From: an uncultured Ignavibacteria bacterium
Lineage (GTDB): Bacteria > Bacteroidota > Ignavibacteria > Kapaibacteriales > Kapaibacteriaceae
Direction of reading: 5' to 3'
Assembly (NCBI GenBank): GCA_937870915.1
Contig: CALMZQ010000003.1
Location: forward strand, 124,001-188,000
DNA length: 64,000 nucleotides
Both the position numbers and the translations under genes were made by a program. Positions 37,078 through 45,744 of the stretch are shown here, in pieces. Each line of letters starts with the position of its first letter. Positions within the stretch are counted from its first letter, which is position 1. The notes below the pieces were generated by a model. The model saw only the letters and a program-made list of their open reading frames with translations, did no database searches and was not told the origin of the DNA.

Positions 37078-38293
37078 TATGCTGACCACAACGTCCACCA
37101 TTCTCTGCACGTGTGCACGGAACATTCCCCCCATCCTTCGTCTTGAGCTGGAAGCTTTAGGCTATGTAGTAAAAGCTGAGTATCCGTCGGGCGTAGAGAT
37201 CGAAGGCACACTTGACGACTGTCTTCGCCTTAACCTTTGGCTTCGAACAGCACACCGTGTGTTGTTCCGCCTGGGTGCATGGGAAGCAAACACGGCCGAT
37301 GAAATGTACGAAGCAGTGAACAGTGTGGAGTGGGATCAGTGGATCCCGGCAAAGGGTTATGTGAGTGTGATCGGAAGTGTTGATACCAAAAGCATTGATA
37401 ACGTGATGTATGCCAACATGCGTTGCAAGGATGCCGTTGTAGATCGCATTCGAACGGTCCGTGGAATTCGTCCCGATTCAGGTCCCGATACGTCCATGTC
37501 TGTTGTGTTTCTCTACTGGCACGACGAGTCTTTGATGATCTATGTTGACACGTCGGGCACGCCCCTTTCCGACAGAGGATATCGCATTAGTTCCGGCAAG
37601 GCACCAATGCGTGAGTCATTAGCTGCAGCCGTTGTGTTGTCCACGAAATGGGCACCGCACCTTCCATTTGTCAATCCAATGACGGGAAGCGGAACACTAG
37701 GTATCGAAGCCGCCCTCATAGGACGCAAGATCCCACCTGGCTCCATGCGCGACGGATTCGGTTTTATGCACCTTTTGCCTGTAGATCCTCGAGTTTGGCA
37801 GACGATGCGAAAGGAAGCCATTGCACAAGTAGATGCCAAGATCGACCTCAAAATCCTGTGTTCGGACAACGATATCCGTGTTATCCGTCAAGCACGTGAG
37901 AATGCAAAACGTGCCGGTGTAGCTGTGTCATTCACCGTGGCCGATTTCAGAGAGGTCACCCCACCCGCATTCGCTCAATCCCACACGCAAGAGTCAGATA
38001 ACGAACACACACCAGTTGTGATCATGAACCCTGAGTTCGGTATTCGCCTCGGAGACGAACGCGCACTTCGCACCACCTATCGCGAGATCGGCGATCTCTA
38101 CAAGCAGAAATTCCGCGGATACACCGGTTACGTCTTTACCGGCAACTTCTCCCTTGCAAAGGAGATTGGCCTTCGCTCGAAACGCCGAATCACATTCTGG
38201 AGCGCAGACCTGGAGTGCAGACTCCTTGAGTTTGAGCTGTACGAAGGGTCAAGGATACAGTACCCAGAGCGAAGCGGTGACATAACTCCGTAA
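37070..38293 (+). CDS. THUMP-domain class I SAM-dependent RNA methyltransferase (RlmL N-domain/YpsC type)
   Basis: The start is taken at the ATG at 37070, which overlaps the aminotransferase by 8 bp. The 407-residue protein has an N-terminal ferredoxin-like and THUMP region (about 10-165; CARNIPPILRLELEALGY) and a Rossmann methyltransferase domain with motif I NPMTGSGTLGIEAALIGR and motif IV MNPEFGIRLGD in place of the usual NPPYG. The family methylates 23S rRNA guanines (RlmL, G2445) or related targets. The changed motif IV may shift the substrate. The end DITP and the TAA stop are read from the GTAACTCC repeat array. Confidence 0.8.
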   Translation: MADMLTTTSTILCTCARNIPPILRLELEALGYVVKAEYPSGVEIEGTLDDCLRLNLWLRTAHRVLFRLGAWEANTADEMYEAVNSVEWDQWIPAKGYVSVIGSVDTKSIDNVMYANMRCKDAVVDRIRTVRGIRPDSGPDTSMSVVFLYWHDESLMIYVDTSGTPLSDRGYRISSGKAPMRESLAAAVVLSTKWAPHLPFVNPMTGSGTLGIEAALIGRKIPPGSMRDGFGFMHLLPVDPRVWQTMRKEAIAQVDAKIDLKILCSDNDIRVIRQARENAKRAGVAVSFTVADFREVTPPAFAQSHTQESDNEHTPVVIMNPEFGIRLGDERALRTTYREIGDLYKQKFRGYTGYVFTGNFSLAKEIGLRSKRRITFWSADLECRLLEFELYEGSRIQYPERSGDITP

Positions 38294-38326
38294 CTCTGTA
38301 ACTGAGTAACTCCGTAATTTCGCCTC
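38282..38326. repeat. GTAACTCC-type array containing the thrS -7 element
   Basis: Four 8-bp units (CATAACTC, CGTAACTC, TGTAACTG, AGTAACTC) carry the stop codon of the methyltransferase. The last one continues as TAATTTCG (38315-38322), one mismatch from TAnnTTTG, which ends 4 bases before the thrS ATG. The array therefore seems to provide both a stop codon and a promoter element. No Shine-Dalgarno is present. Confidence 0.7.
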
Positions 38327-40264
38327 ATGATCAATATCACCCTTCCGAATGGCGACGTGCGGCAGTACCCTGTGGGTGCAAGCGGTATGGATATCGCCAA
38401 GAGCATTTCCGATGGCCTGGCCCGCGTGGCTGTTGGTATCTACGTCAACAACAAGCCTTATGACCTAACGCGTCCTATCACAATGGACGCAACAATCCGC
38501 ATTGTTACCTTCGACAATGACGAGGGTAAGGAGATCTTCTGGCACTCCACGGCCCACTTGATGGCCGAAGCCCTGGAGAGTATGTATCCCGGCGTGAAGT
38601 TTGGGATCGGTCCTCCCATAGAAGCAGGATTCTATTACGATGTTGATCTGCCTGGTGATGTGAAGCTCAGTGTTGCAGACCTACCGAAGATCGAAGCAAA
38701 GATGATGGAACTCGTTAAGCGCGATGTTCCGTACGAACGTGTTGAGATGACGTGGGGAGATGCCGTTGCCTATTTCACGGAGAAGGGTGACGAATACAAA
38801 CTCGAACTGCTCGATGGGCTCAAGGACAGTGAAATCACGTTCTATCGTCAGGGCAATTTCACAGATCTCTGTAGGGGTACTCACGTTCCTTCAACCGGAT
38901 TGATCAAGTATCCAAAACTTCTCTCGGTTGCAGGTGCCTACTGGCGCGGCGATGAGAAGCGCAAGCAACTCACACGCATCTACGGCATTGCCTTTCCAAA
39001 GAAGGCACAGTTAGACGAATACATTACACAGCGAGAAGAAGCAGAACGCAGAGATCACCGCAAGCTTGGCAAGGAACTCGAGATCTACATGATCACGCCA
39101 ATGGTGGGAGGGGGCTTGCCGGTATGGCTTCCCAACGGTACCATCCTGCGCAGACGTCTGGAAGCATTCCTCAGAGAAGAACAAGTGAAGCGTGGGTATC
39201 AGGAAGTGATCACGCCCCATATCGGTAACCTTGAACTCTACAAGACGTCCGGACACTATCCGTACTATGCTGATTCGCAGTTCGACCCGATCACGGTAGA
39301 AGACGAGCAGTACTTGCTCAAGCCAATGAACTGCCCACATCATCACCAGATCTATTCCTCTAAGCCACGCTCATACAGAGACCTGCCGGTGCGTTTGGCC
39401 GAATTCGGCACAGTGTATCGTTATGAGCAATCCGGTGAACTCAACGGACTCTCGCGTGTACGAGGCTTTACGCAGGATGACGCTCACATCTACTGTACAC
39501 ACGAACAGCTCAAGGACGAGATCAAGAGCGTTGTAGAACTCACACAACTCGTCTTCAAAACATTCGGGATGGAAGTAAGCACACGGCTCTCATTCCGTGA
39601 TGATAATGAAGCGAAGTATGGCGGTGATCTTGAGAACTGGGAACGTGCACAGGCAGAGATCAAGGCCGTTGCCGATGAAATGAATCTCGAGTATTTCATT
39701 GGTGAGGGCGAAGCTGCATTTTATGGTCCAAAGATCGACTTTATCGTGCGCGACGCTATTGGTCGCAAATGGCAGCTCGGAACAGTGCAGGTAGATTACG
39801 TGATGCCCGATCGATTCAATCTGGAATACGTGGGTGCAGACAACACAAAACATCGTCCGGTAATCATCCACAGAGCTCCCTTCGGCTCAATGGAAAGATT
39901 CATTTCCATCCTCATAGAGCATTATGCCGGCAACTTCCCGTTCTGGCTTGCACCTACTCAAGTGAGTATTCTTCCCATCGCAGATGCACATCACACGTTT
40001 GCACAAGACCTAACCGCTGAGTTCGAATCAATGGGGCTCCGCGTTCATTGTGACCTACGCAATGAAAAGATCAACCGAAAGGTTGCCGAAAGCGAACAGA
40101 AAAAGATCCCATTTGCGCTTGTTGTTGGTAGCAAGGAGATCGAGAACGACTCTGCAGCTGTGCGCATTCATGGAGAAGGCGATAAGGGAATGATGAAGAT
40201 CAGCGAGATCAAGACGCTATTCGCAACATTGAATGTTCCGGGAACGCATGCCCCTGGTAGTTGA
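38327..40264 (+). CDS. thrS: Threonyl-tRNA synthetase
   Basis: The 645-residue protein is full length: TGS domain (about 1-60), editing (second additional) domain with the metal motif HSTAHLMAEAL and CRGTHVPSTG, class II catalytic core with zinc-ligand Cys in KPMNCPHHHQIY, motif 2 YRYEQSGELNGLSRVRGFTQDDAHI and motif 3 HRAPFGSMERF, and an anticodon-binding domain (about 540-640). It charges tRNA-Thr in the cytoplasm. It stands alone with its own predicted leaderless promoter. Confidence 0.97.
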   Translation: MINITLPNGDVRQYPVGASGMDIAKSISDGLARVAVGIYVNNKPYDLTRPITMDATIRIVTFDNDEGKEIFWHSTAHLMAEALESMYPGVKFGIGPPIEAGFYYDVDLPGDVKLSVADLPKIEAKMMELVKRDVPYERVEMTWGDAVAYFTEKGDEYKLELLDGLKDSEITFYRQGNFTDLCRGTHVPSTGLIKYPKLLSVAGAYWRGDEKRKQLTRIYGIAFPKKAQLDEYITQREEAERRDHRKLGKELEIYMITPMVGGGLPVWLPNGTILRRRLEAFLREEQVKRGYQEVITPHIGNLELYKTSGHYPYYADSQFDPITVEDEQYLLKPMNCPHHHQIYSSKPRSYRDLPVRLAEFGTVYRYEQSGELNGLSRVRGFTQDDAHIYCTHEQLKDEIKSVVELTQLVFKTFGMEVSTRLSFRDDNEAKYGGDLENWERAQAEIKAVADEMNLEYFIGEGEAAFYGPKIDFIVRDAIGRKWQLGTVQVDYVMPDRFNLEYVGADNTKHRPVIIHRAPFGSMERFISILIEHYAGNFPFWLAPTQVSILPIADAHHTFAQDLTAEFESMGLRVHCDLRNEKINRKVAESEQKKIPFALVVGSKEIENDSAAVRIHGEGDKGMMKISEIKTLFATLNVPGTHAPGS

Positions 40265-40357
40265 TACATTGGGAAGGGTTGGGGAATTGCATTTCAAAGC
40301 ATGTTCTACGTAATTTCTCCACTCATCATCACCAATATCAATCTTTAGGAGTGTGTT

Positions 40358-40909
40358 GTGACTATTCGAGTTGTACTAGCGCTTTGTGCCGTTGTGCTTA
40401 CTGTTTTTGTAGGGTGTTCATCAGATTCCACGTCCCCAACGAACACAGACCCAGCGATCTCCGGACAGTCTTTCCTACGAGCAGATGTAAACGGATTTGC
40501 GTTCAAATGCAACGCAACTTCAAACATGAGTACGGAGATTGCGCCTACCGTTACTGTCACAGCGTTGGAGGGTGGCAAGTATGAGCTCTCGATTTCGGGT
40601 GAATCCTACTCCATGAGTGGAATTGTTACTCTTAACGTATCCGCTGTTGTTACCGGTTCAACCGGAACGTACGATATTGGTGGCTCCGGTTCTCCCGCAG
40701 ATATCACTTCGACCTATAACACAGGCTCAGTTGCAACTGCTGGATTTTATAGTTCAGAAGGTGCGGAAAAGGGCACGCTTACGATCACAAGTTTCAATAC
40801 ATCAAAGCGTCGCATTGCGGGTACATTTACTGCAAAACTCTCTCGTTTGCTCACTAGTAGCCCAGCAACTCTTGATGTCAAAAGCGGAACATTCGAAATC
40901 GGATATTGA
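40358..40909 (+). CDS. Lipoprotein of DUF6252-like type
   Basis: The gene starts with GTG after TTAGGAGTGTGTT, a good Shine-Dalgarno. The 183-residue protein has a lipoprotein signal with lipobox VFVGC (Cys 20), a Ser/Thr-rich linker and a beta-rich domain with RADVNGFAFKC and a FTAKLSRL...SGTFEIGY end. The pattern resembles DUF6252 lipoproteins of Bacteroidota, function unknown. It is flanked by thrS and a strong terminator, so it is monocistronic. Confidence 0.7.
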   Translation: MTIRVVLALCAVVLTVFVGCSSDSTSPTNTDPAISGQSFLRADVNGFAFKCNATSNMSTEIAPTVTVTALEGGKYELSISGESYSMSGIVTLNVSAVVTGSTGTYDIGGSGSPADITSTYNTGSVATAGFYSSEGAEKGTLTITSFNTSKRRIAGTFTAKLSRLLTSSPATLDVKSGTFEIGY

Positions 40910-40936
40910 AGTAGATTTCGGATTGTAGAAGACTAA

Positions 40937-40978
40937 ACAGGGGTTCCATGAGAATTGGAACTCCTGTGTTTTTTTTTA
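40937..40978 (+). terminator. Intrinsic terminator after the lipoprotein gene
   Basis: ACAGGGGTTCC and GGAACTCCTGT form an 11-bp stem (one G-U pair) around a 9-base loop, followed by a run of ten T interrupted by nothing but one leading G. Confidence 0.92.
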
Positions 40979-41012
40979 CTCATAGCGCAAGATTCTAGAT
41001 CACATGGCTAAT

Positions 41013-41043
41013 GCGTAACCTCGTAACCCCGTAACTTGGCAAC
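41013..41043. repeat. Short GTAACCTC/GTAACCCC array before mscS
   Basis: Three units (GCGTAACC, TCGTAACC, CCGTAACT) end in TAACTTGG, which is close to the -7 consensus and ends 4 bases before the mscS ATG at 41044. As with thrS, the last array unit may work as promoter. Confidence 0.6.
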
Positions 41044-42108
41044 ATGCTAGGTCTTACTTCACTCCAGTGGTTGATCCTTGCCTCGCTTGTGGTTGGGGGT
41101 TCTATCGTGGCCTCCTTGCTTCGGAGGTTGATTGGTGCTGTTGCAAAATGGTTGTTGAAGCGTGTTCATGTTGATGCAGATGCCGGACTTGTAAAGGCTG
41201 TAGCGCGGGGTCTTGCGTTAAGTATAGTTGCAGAGACTGGTAAGCTACTATTGCCACTGGTAGGGTTAGAAGCTCAAACAGCGGCGAAGATCTCAACCTG
41301 GGTGGATGCACTTGCCATCACGTTCCTTGTGATAGCGGCATATCGATTTGTCGATCTTGTTTGCCTTCGAATCATGGATCATGTGCTTCGGCATAGAGAA
41401 AATGGTCGGGGTGCGGCAACAACATTGGCCCCCTTGATCGCATCTGCATTGAAAGTGATTGTCATTGCCATTGGCATCACACTCGTTCTCGGTTTCCTCG
41501 GCGTGAATGTTGCCGCCATCCTTACCGGACTGTCCATTGGTGGTGTGGCCCTTGCTCTTGCGGCACAGGACACCATCAAGAATCTGTTTGGCTCTGTGAT
41601 GATCGTTGCCGATCAACCATTTGCCGTTGGTGATTGGATCATCGTGCAAGGGGCTGAAGGGATCGTAGAAGAGATCGGATTCAGAAGTACACGAATCAGA
41701 ACGTTTGCAGATAGTCTTGTTTCCATTCCAAATGGCCGGATGGCGGACATGACCATTGACAATCTTGAGTTGCGCAAACTCCGCAGGTATCGTACGCTGG
41801 TTGTGATTGAACAAACAACTACGGTAGAACAAACGCAGGCATTTGTAGATGCCGTAAGATCCATGGCCATGAGCCATCCGCTCACTGTGAAAGAACCTGG
41901 GAAGATCTCCGTTGCCCTTACCGAATTGTCGCCTGTTGGACTTACGATTACGGTAACAATTTTCGCTGATGCTTCCACTCTACCCGATGAAGCGTTGTTC
42001 AAACACGAGATCAACATTGGCATCCTCACAGCTGCAGACGCCCTTGGCATCCGGCTGGCACGTCATGGAGAAGCCCCCTCATCACCTCCTGCTACTGCCA
42101 ACACATGA
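41044..42108 (+). CDS. MscS-family mechanosensitive channel
   Basis: The 354-residue protein has four membrane segments; the last is the pore helix with Gly/Ala packing (GLSIGGVALALAAQDTIKNLFGSVMI). The MscS beta domain follows (DQPFAVGDWIIVQGAEGIVEEIGFRSTRIRTFADSLVSIPNG) and then the alpha/beta cytoplasmic domain. It opens under membrane tension to release solutes after osmotic downshift. It overlaps the next gene by 4 bp. Confidence 0.93.
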   Translation: MLGLTSLQWLILASLVVGGSIVASLLRRLIGAVAKWLLKRVHVDADAGLVKAVARGLALSIVAETGKLLLPLVGLEAQTAAKISTWVDALAITFLVIAAYRFVDLVCLRIMDHVLRHRENGRGAATTLAPLIASALKVIVIAIGITLVLGFLGVNVAAILTGLSIGGVALALAAQDTIKNLFGSVMIVADQPFAVGDWIIVQGAEGIVEEIGFRSTRIRTFADSLVSIPNGRMADMTIDNLELRKLRRYRTLVVIEQTTTVEQTQAFVDAVRSMAMSHPLTVKEPGKISVALTELSPVGLTITVTIFADASTLPDEALFKHEINIGILTAADALGIRLARHGEAPSSPPATANT

Positions 42109-42458
42109 GTTCCGTAGTAATCGGTCTGCTCCTTGTATTGCTCGGTGCCGGTGGCTTTGCACTAACCAGATCCATAACGGCCTTTGTGCCGCTACTGACT
42201 GGTGGCGTTCTGGCACTCTTGGGCCGTTCCATAATGCGTTTTGAGGCGAACAAGAGAATCTTGGCGGCATCCTTGGCAGTGAGTGCTGTAGCTATGATCT
42301 TTACGGCCTCGGCTATGCCCCGATTAGCCAGAATGCTCCTTGGTGCCGTAGTTGACCGTCCAGGAGATATTTTTGTGATTGGCTCAACTGCCGTGCTCTG
42401 TCTCATTCATGTGACGATCACTGTCAGGACATTCCTTCGCTCACGATCCACATCTTAA
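42105..42458 (+). CDS. Small four-TM membrane protein
   Basis: I do not recognise a named family. The 117-residue protein consists of membrane segments at about 3-22, 24-41, 50-70 and 90-110 with very short loops, similar to small TMEM14-like or DUF-type proteins. It overlaps mscS by 4 bp and lies 7 bp before the next gene, so it is translated with mscS and may modulate the channel; that is inference. Confidence 0.6.
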   Translation: MSSVVIGLLLVLLGAGGFALTRSITAFVPLLTGGVLALLGRSIMRFEANKRILAASLAVSAVAMIFTASAMPRLARMLLGAVVDRPGDIFVIGSTAVLCLIHVTITVRTFLRSRSTS

Positions 42459-42465
42459 ATATTCT

Positions 42466-43107
42466 ATGATCCGAATCCTTGTTGTTCTACTGACAGTTGG
42501 CGCTATTGATGCAGCCGCCTGTATCCATTGCGCCTATACTGCTTCGATCGTTGGAGCGAATGCCATTGCCGGCAATGTTTTTCTACCTGCACCTGCGGGC
42601 GAAAAGTTTGTGAAGAGCAAGTCTGCAACTGCAGTGTACCAACTAAAGAACTCCACGTTCTATATGGATCCTAAGCAGTGGACGGCATTAAAGGACTCGG
42701 TTCCTAATCCTGCCATTGATCATCAGTTTGAACATGCCGACGGCAACATGCGAGGGATGCTCTTGTCCTTCAAGGAATTTATGCCGATGGACGAGTTCAT
42801 CGAGGGATTCTTGAACGGTATGAAGGAAGATGCGCCGAATGCACAGGTTGTTGAGAGACGCAACGTAACGGTGAACGGTATGCCGATGGTTGAGATCGTG
42901 ATCGAGCTTCCAACACCGAATGCAACCATCATGTATTACGGCTATATCTATTCGGGCTCTAAGGGAGTGTGCGTGGCTCTTGGGATGTGTCAACGCGAAC
43001 TCTACATGGAAGTGAAGCCAACACTAGGCGCATTCGCAGCAGGACTTGTCGTTGAGTCGGCAGTTAAGCCTACGTCGACTACGTCTACATCAAAGAAGAA
43101 AAAGTGA
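42466..43107 (+). CDS. Secreted protein of unknown function
   Basis: The 213-residue protein has a signal peptide (about 1-17), two closely spaced cysteines just after it (CIHC), a soluble alpha/beta region (about 40-190) with WTALKDSVPNPAIDHQFEH and NGMPMVEIVIELP, and a Lys-rich tail. No catalytic motif is seen. It may be an envelope protein with a disulfide at the N-terminus. It overlaps the ferredoxin gene by 4 bp (GTGA), which couples their translation. Confidence 0.6.
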   Translation: MIRILVVLLTVGAIDAAACIHCAYTASIVGANAIAGNVFLPAPAGEKFVKSKSATAVYQLKNSTFYMDPKQWTALKDSVPNPAIDHQFEHADGNMRGMLLSFKEFMPMDEFIEGFLNGMKEDAPNAQVVERRNVTVNGMPMVEIVIELPTPNATIMYYGYIYSGSKGVCVALGMCQRELYMEVKPTLGAFAAGLVVESAVKPTSTTSTSKKKK

Positions 43108-43457
43108 AACCTTCAGATAAACTGGTTGAGAAGTCCAAGGACCTTGGGATTGGCAGCCATTCCAAACACATTTTCTTGTGTGCCGACCAATCCAAGCCAA
43201 AGTGTTGTAGTGAGGAGAAGGGGCTTGAGGCTTGGGACTATCTCAAGGGTCGACTTAAAGAACTGGACCTCGATGGTCCCGGTCAGGTCTTTCGAACAAA
43301 GGCAAATTGTCTGCGCATCTGTGTTATGGGTCCTATAGCCGTTATCCAGCCCGATAATGTCTGGTATCACTCCTGCACGCCAAAGGTCCTCGAACGTATC
43401 ATCCAAGAACATATCATTGGTGGTGTCCCTGTAGAGGACTACCGTATCACTGTGTGA
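43104..43457 (+). CDS. Thioredoxin-like [2Fe-2S] ferredoxin
   Basis: The 117-residue protein starts at a GTG overlapping the upstream stop. It has the thioredoxin-like 2Fe-2S ferredoxin pattern: first cysteine in HIFLCAD, the following CC pair at KPKCCSEE and the C-x3-C pair in NCLRICVMGPIAVIQPDNVWY. Such ferredoxins shuttle electrons in the cytoplasm; the partner is unknown. Its 3' end overlaps the convergent SdhC-like gene by 11 bp. Confidence 0.85.
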   Translation: MKPSDKLVEKSKDLGIGSHSKHIFLCADQSKPKCCSEEKGLEAWDYLKGRLKELDLDGPGQVFRTKANCLRICVMGPIAVIQPDNVWYHSCTPKVLERIIQEHIIGGVPVEDYRITV

Positions 43458-44091
43458 TATAGATGTGTACGGCGATGTAGGCAAGTCCGGCAGGAATGAT
43501 GATAGCCATCCAGCCCCCTACTGTGCGAAGCTTTGGAATAGAAGAGGGAGGCAATCTCTTGAACGAAAAGAGTGCACTTTTGATTCCGTGACGCAGATGA
43601 AAGCCAAGTGCGGCCATTGACGCCACATAGAAGAGCATGTACCAAATATTCGCAAATGCGATGTGGGCCTGTGCGTAGAGGTCGAATGTTTCTGGTCTTG
43701 TGATTCTGTTTGGGACAAAGAATCGTGCAAGGTGGATGACGAGAAAGATCAGGATCACAATGCCCGTGTAACCTACTGTGCGTGTGGCAAAGTTGGTGAC
43801 CTTTGGAATACGCGGATTCATCTTTCTAATTCGACGTTGATGCAGGCGCATCTTCAATCCCAGTCCGATATGGATGAAGAAAAGGGCAAAAAGCCCTACC
43901 TCCATGATGCGGATGAGCAATGACCTACCAAGGCTTTCAGTATACCACTGATACGGAGTTGGGTCTGGCCACAAAAGAAAGAGATTGGCGGCCAAATGTT
44001 CTGCACAGAACAACAAGAGAAGCGTTCCCGTGACCGCCTCCGTGTTCTTTCTACCCATCGGAGTTGTAAAGGGGCGAAGCAGATTCCTCAT
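43447..44091 (-). CDS. Succinate dehydrogenase cytochrome b subunit-like protein
   Basis: The start is taken at 44091 (MRNLLRPFTTPMGRKNTEAVTGTLLLLF), since SdhC/FrdC proteins begin this way. The 214-residue protein has five membrane segments and matches the B-type cytochrome b558 subunit of Bacteroidota and Chlorobiota, with candidate haem ligands in AEHLAAN, FFIHIGLGLKMRLH, LIFLVIHLARF and GFHLRHGI. The flavoprotein and iron-sulfur subunits that normally follow are absent. The operon upstream encodes DUF4286, NhaA and RfbA. Confidence 0.8.
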   Translation of the reverse strand: MRNLLRPFTTPMGRKNTEAVTGTLLLLFCAEHLAANLFLLWPDPTPYQWYTESLGRSLLIRIMEVGLFALFFIHIGLGLKMRLHQRRIRKMNPRIPKVTNFATRTVGYTGIVILIFLVIHLARFFVPNRITRPETFDLYAQAHIAFANIWYMLFYVASMAALGFHLRHGIKSALFSFKRLPPSSIPKLRTVGGWMAIIIPAGLAYIAVHIYITQ

Positions 44092-44104
44092 GATCGCGCC
44101 AAAG

Positions 44105-44419
44105 CTACGAGAGATGCCACAGATCTTCTGTGACCGAGCGCACGGCAATTATCGCCGACCCAAACATTTCTGTGTGGTGCGCCTGTAGTGCCGGTGCATG
44201 TTCGCGACGATATCTTTCGAGGTCTTCTGTTGATCTGCAGGCATAACGGACACGAAAAACCGTGACATTCTCTGAGACGGGGTCAACTACCCGAATAAGA
44301 TGGGCCGTGAGAAAGAGCCCCGTATTCACAACATCGGCAATATGTTGTTGCGTCATGTACTCCACCCATTGTTCTACAAGGTGGCTTGGAACGGTCACTT
44401 CAACCTGATAGGTGATCAT
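44105..44419 (-). CDS. DUF4286 family protein
   Basis: The 104-residue cytoplasmic protein has the dimeric alpha-beta-barrel-like pattern of DUF4286 (MITYQVEVTVPSHLVEQWVEYMTQQHIADVVNTGLF at the start, RYACRSTEDLERYRREHAPALQAHHTEMFG in the second half). The family is widespread in Bacteroidota with unknown function. It overlaps nhaA by 4 bp. Confidence 0.85.
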   Translation of the reverse strand: MITYQVEVTVPSHLVEQWVEYMTQQHIADVVNTGLFLTAHLIRVVDPVSENVTVFRVRYACRSTEDLERYRREHAPALQAHHTEMFGSAIIAVRSVTEDLWHLS

Positions 44420-45744
44420 GTGCGTAGTGGCTTCGGAAGAGTGGAACGAAGTACCAGCGAACCAACGATCGCGCTAATCGTAGATCCAACGATGATACTG
44501 AGTTTTGCGATGTCGAGGTGACGTGGATCGAGAAAGGCGAGATGGGCCACAAACAGTGCCATGGTGAAACCGATGCCACACAGGAGTGATACGCCGTACA
44601 TCTGCACCATGGAAACTCCACTGGGGAGCACAGCGATCTTCAACCTCACGGAGACCCACACTGCAAACGTGATGCCCAGCTGCTTCCCGATAAAAAGTCC
44701 GAGGATTATGCCAATGGACACGGGGCTCATCAATGACGTGATCAGCGAAGGGTCGATGATAACACCGGCGTTGACCAAGGCGAACAAAGGCATGATACCG
44801 AACGATACCGCACGACCGAGCCCATGTTCTATGCGGTGGAGTGGAGACTGAACCTGTTCAGAAAGTTTCTCAAGTGCATGAATTGCATCGTATTGAGCCC
44901 CCTCATCTTCTGCTGACTTTTTCTGACGCGAGATTTTGTCGAGGAGTTCCCGTGCACTTGTGAAGAACGACACTCTGTCTATGCGGGCATCTGCCGGAAT
45001 GCACAATGCAAGGACAACACCAGCGATGGTTGCATGAATGCCACTGAAGAGCACCGTTACCCACAAGGCAAGACCGAGTAGGCCATAGAACCAGATGGTG
45101 TTGATGCGAAGTTTGTTGCCGAGGAACAAGATCGATGTAATGATACCTGCAGTAAGCAACATCTCTATGTTCAGAGACGCAGTATAGAAGATCGCAATTA
45201 CAAGTACTGCAAGGAGATCATCAACGATGGCTAGGGCGGCTAGAAAGACCTTGAGGCCAAGAGGAACACGATCACCAAGCAAGGCGAGGATACCGAGAGC
45301 AAAGGCAATGTCTGTTGCAACGGGCACTCCCCATCCTCGAGCAGAGTTGGTGTTGGCATTGAAGAGCAGGTAGATTGTAGCCGGACCAACCATGCCCATC
45401 ACAGCGGCGATCATCGGCAAGAGTGCTTTCTTTCTCGATGACAGTTCGCCCACTAACATCTCGCGCTTGATCTCGAGCCCCACAAGCAAGAAGAACAGGG
45501 CCATGAGACCGTCGTTTACAAAGTGCTCAAACGTGAAATTGAGTTTCAGTTGTGCAAAGACGATCTCAAGGGGTTGGTGTAGCAGCGTTGAGTAGGAAAG
45601 CTGCCACGGGGAGTTAGACCATAGAAGAGCGATGGCCGTAACAACCAGGATCGAGATTCCGGTAGAGGTAGAACGTTGGAAAAACTCGTTGAAACTGCCC
45701 TTAATGACGCTGGTGAACGTCCGTAGTTGACGTGTTGTTGTCAT
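44416..45744 (-). CDS. nhaA: Na+/H+ antiporter NhaA
   Basis: The 442-residue protein has about 12 membrane segments and the NhaA ion-binding pair in LAIVDDLLAVLVIAIFY, plus GLEIKREMLVGEL and the GWGVPVATDIAFALG signature. A hydrophilic insertion of about 50 residues (SRQKKSAEDEGAQYDAIHALEKL) sits between the halves, as in longer bacterial NhaA proteins. It exports sodium in exchange for protons at the inner membrane. It overlaps both neighbours by 4 bp. Confidence 0.96.
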   Translation of the reverse strand: MTTTRQLRTFTSVIKGSFNEFFQRSTSTGISILVVTAIALLWSNSPWQLSYSTLLHQPLEIVFAQLKLNFTFEHFVNDGLMALFFLLVGLEIKREMLVGELSSRKKALLPMIAAVMGMVGPATIYLLFNANTNSARGWGVPVATDIAFALGILALLGDRVPLGLKVFLAALAIVDDLLAVLVIAIFYTASLNIEMLLTAGIITSILFLGNKLRINTIWFYGLLGLALWVTVLFSGIHATIAGVVLALCIPADARIDRVSFFTSARELLDKISRQKKSAEDEGAQYDAIHALEKLSEQVQSPLHRIEHGLGRAVSFGIMPLFALVNAGVIIDPSLITSLMSPVSIGIILGLFIGKQLGITFAVWVSVRLKIAVLPSGVSMVQMYGVSLLCGIGFTMALFVAHLAFLDPRHLDIAKLSIIVGSTISAIVGSLVLRSTLPKPLRT

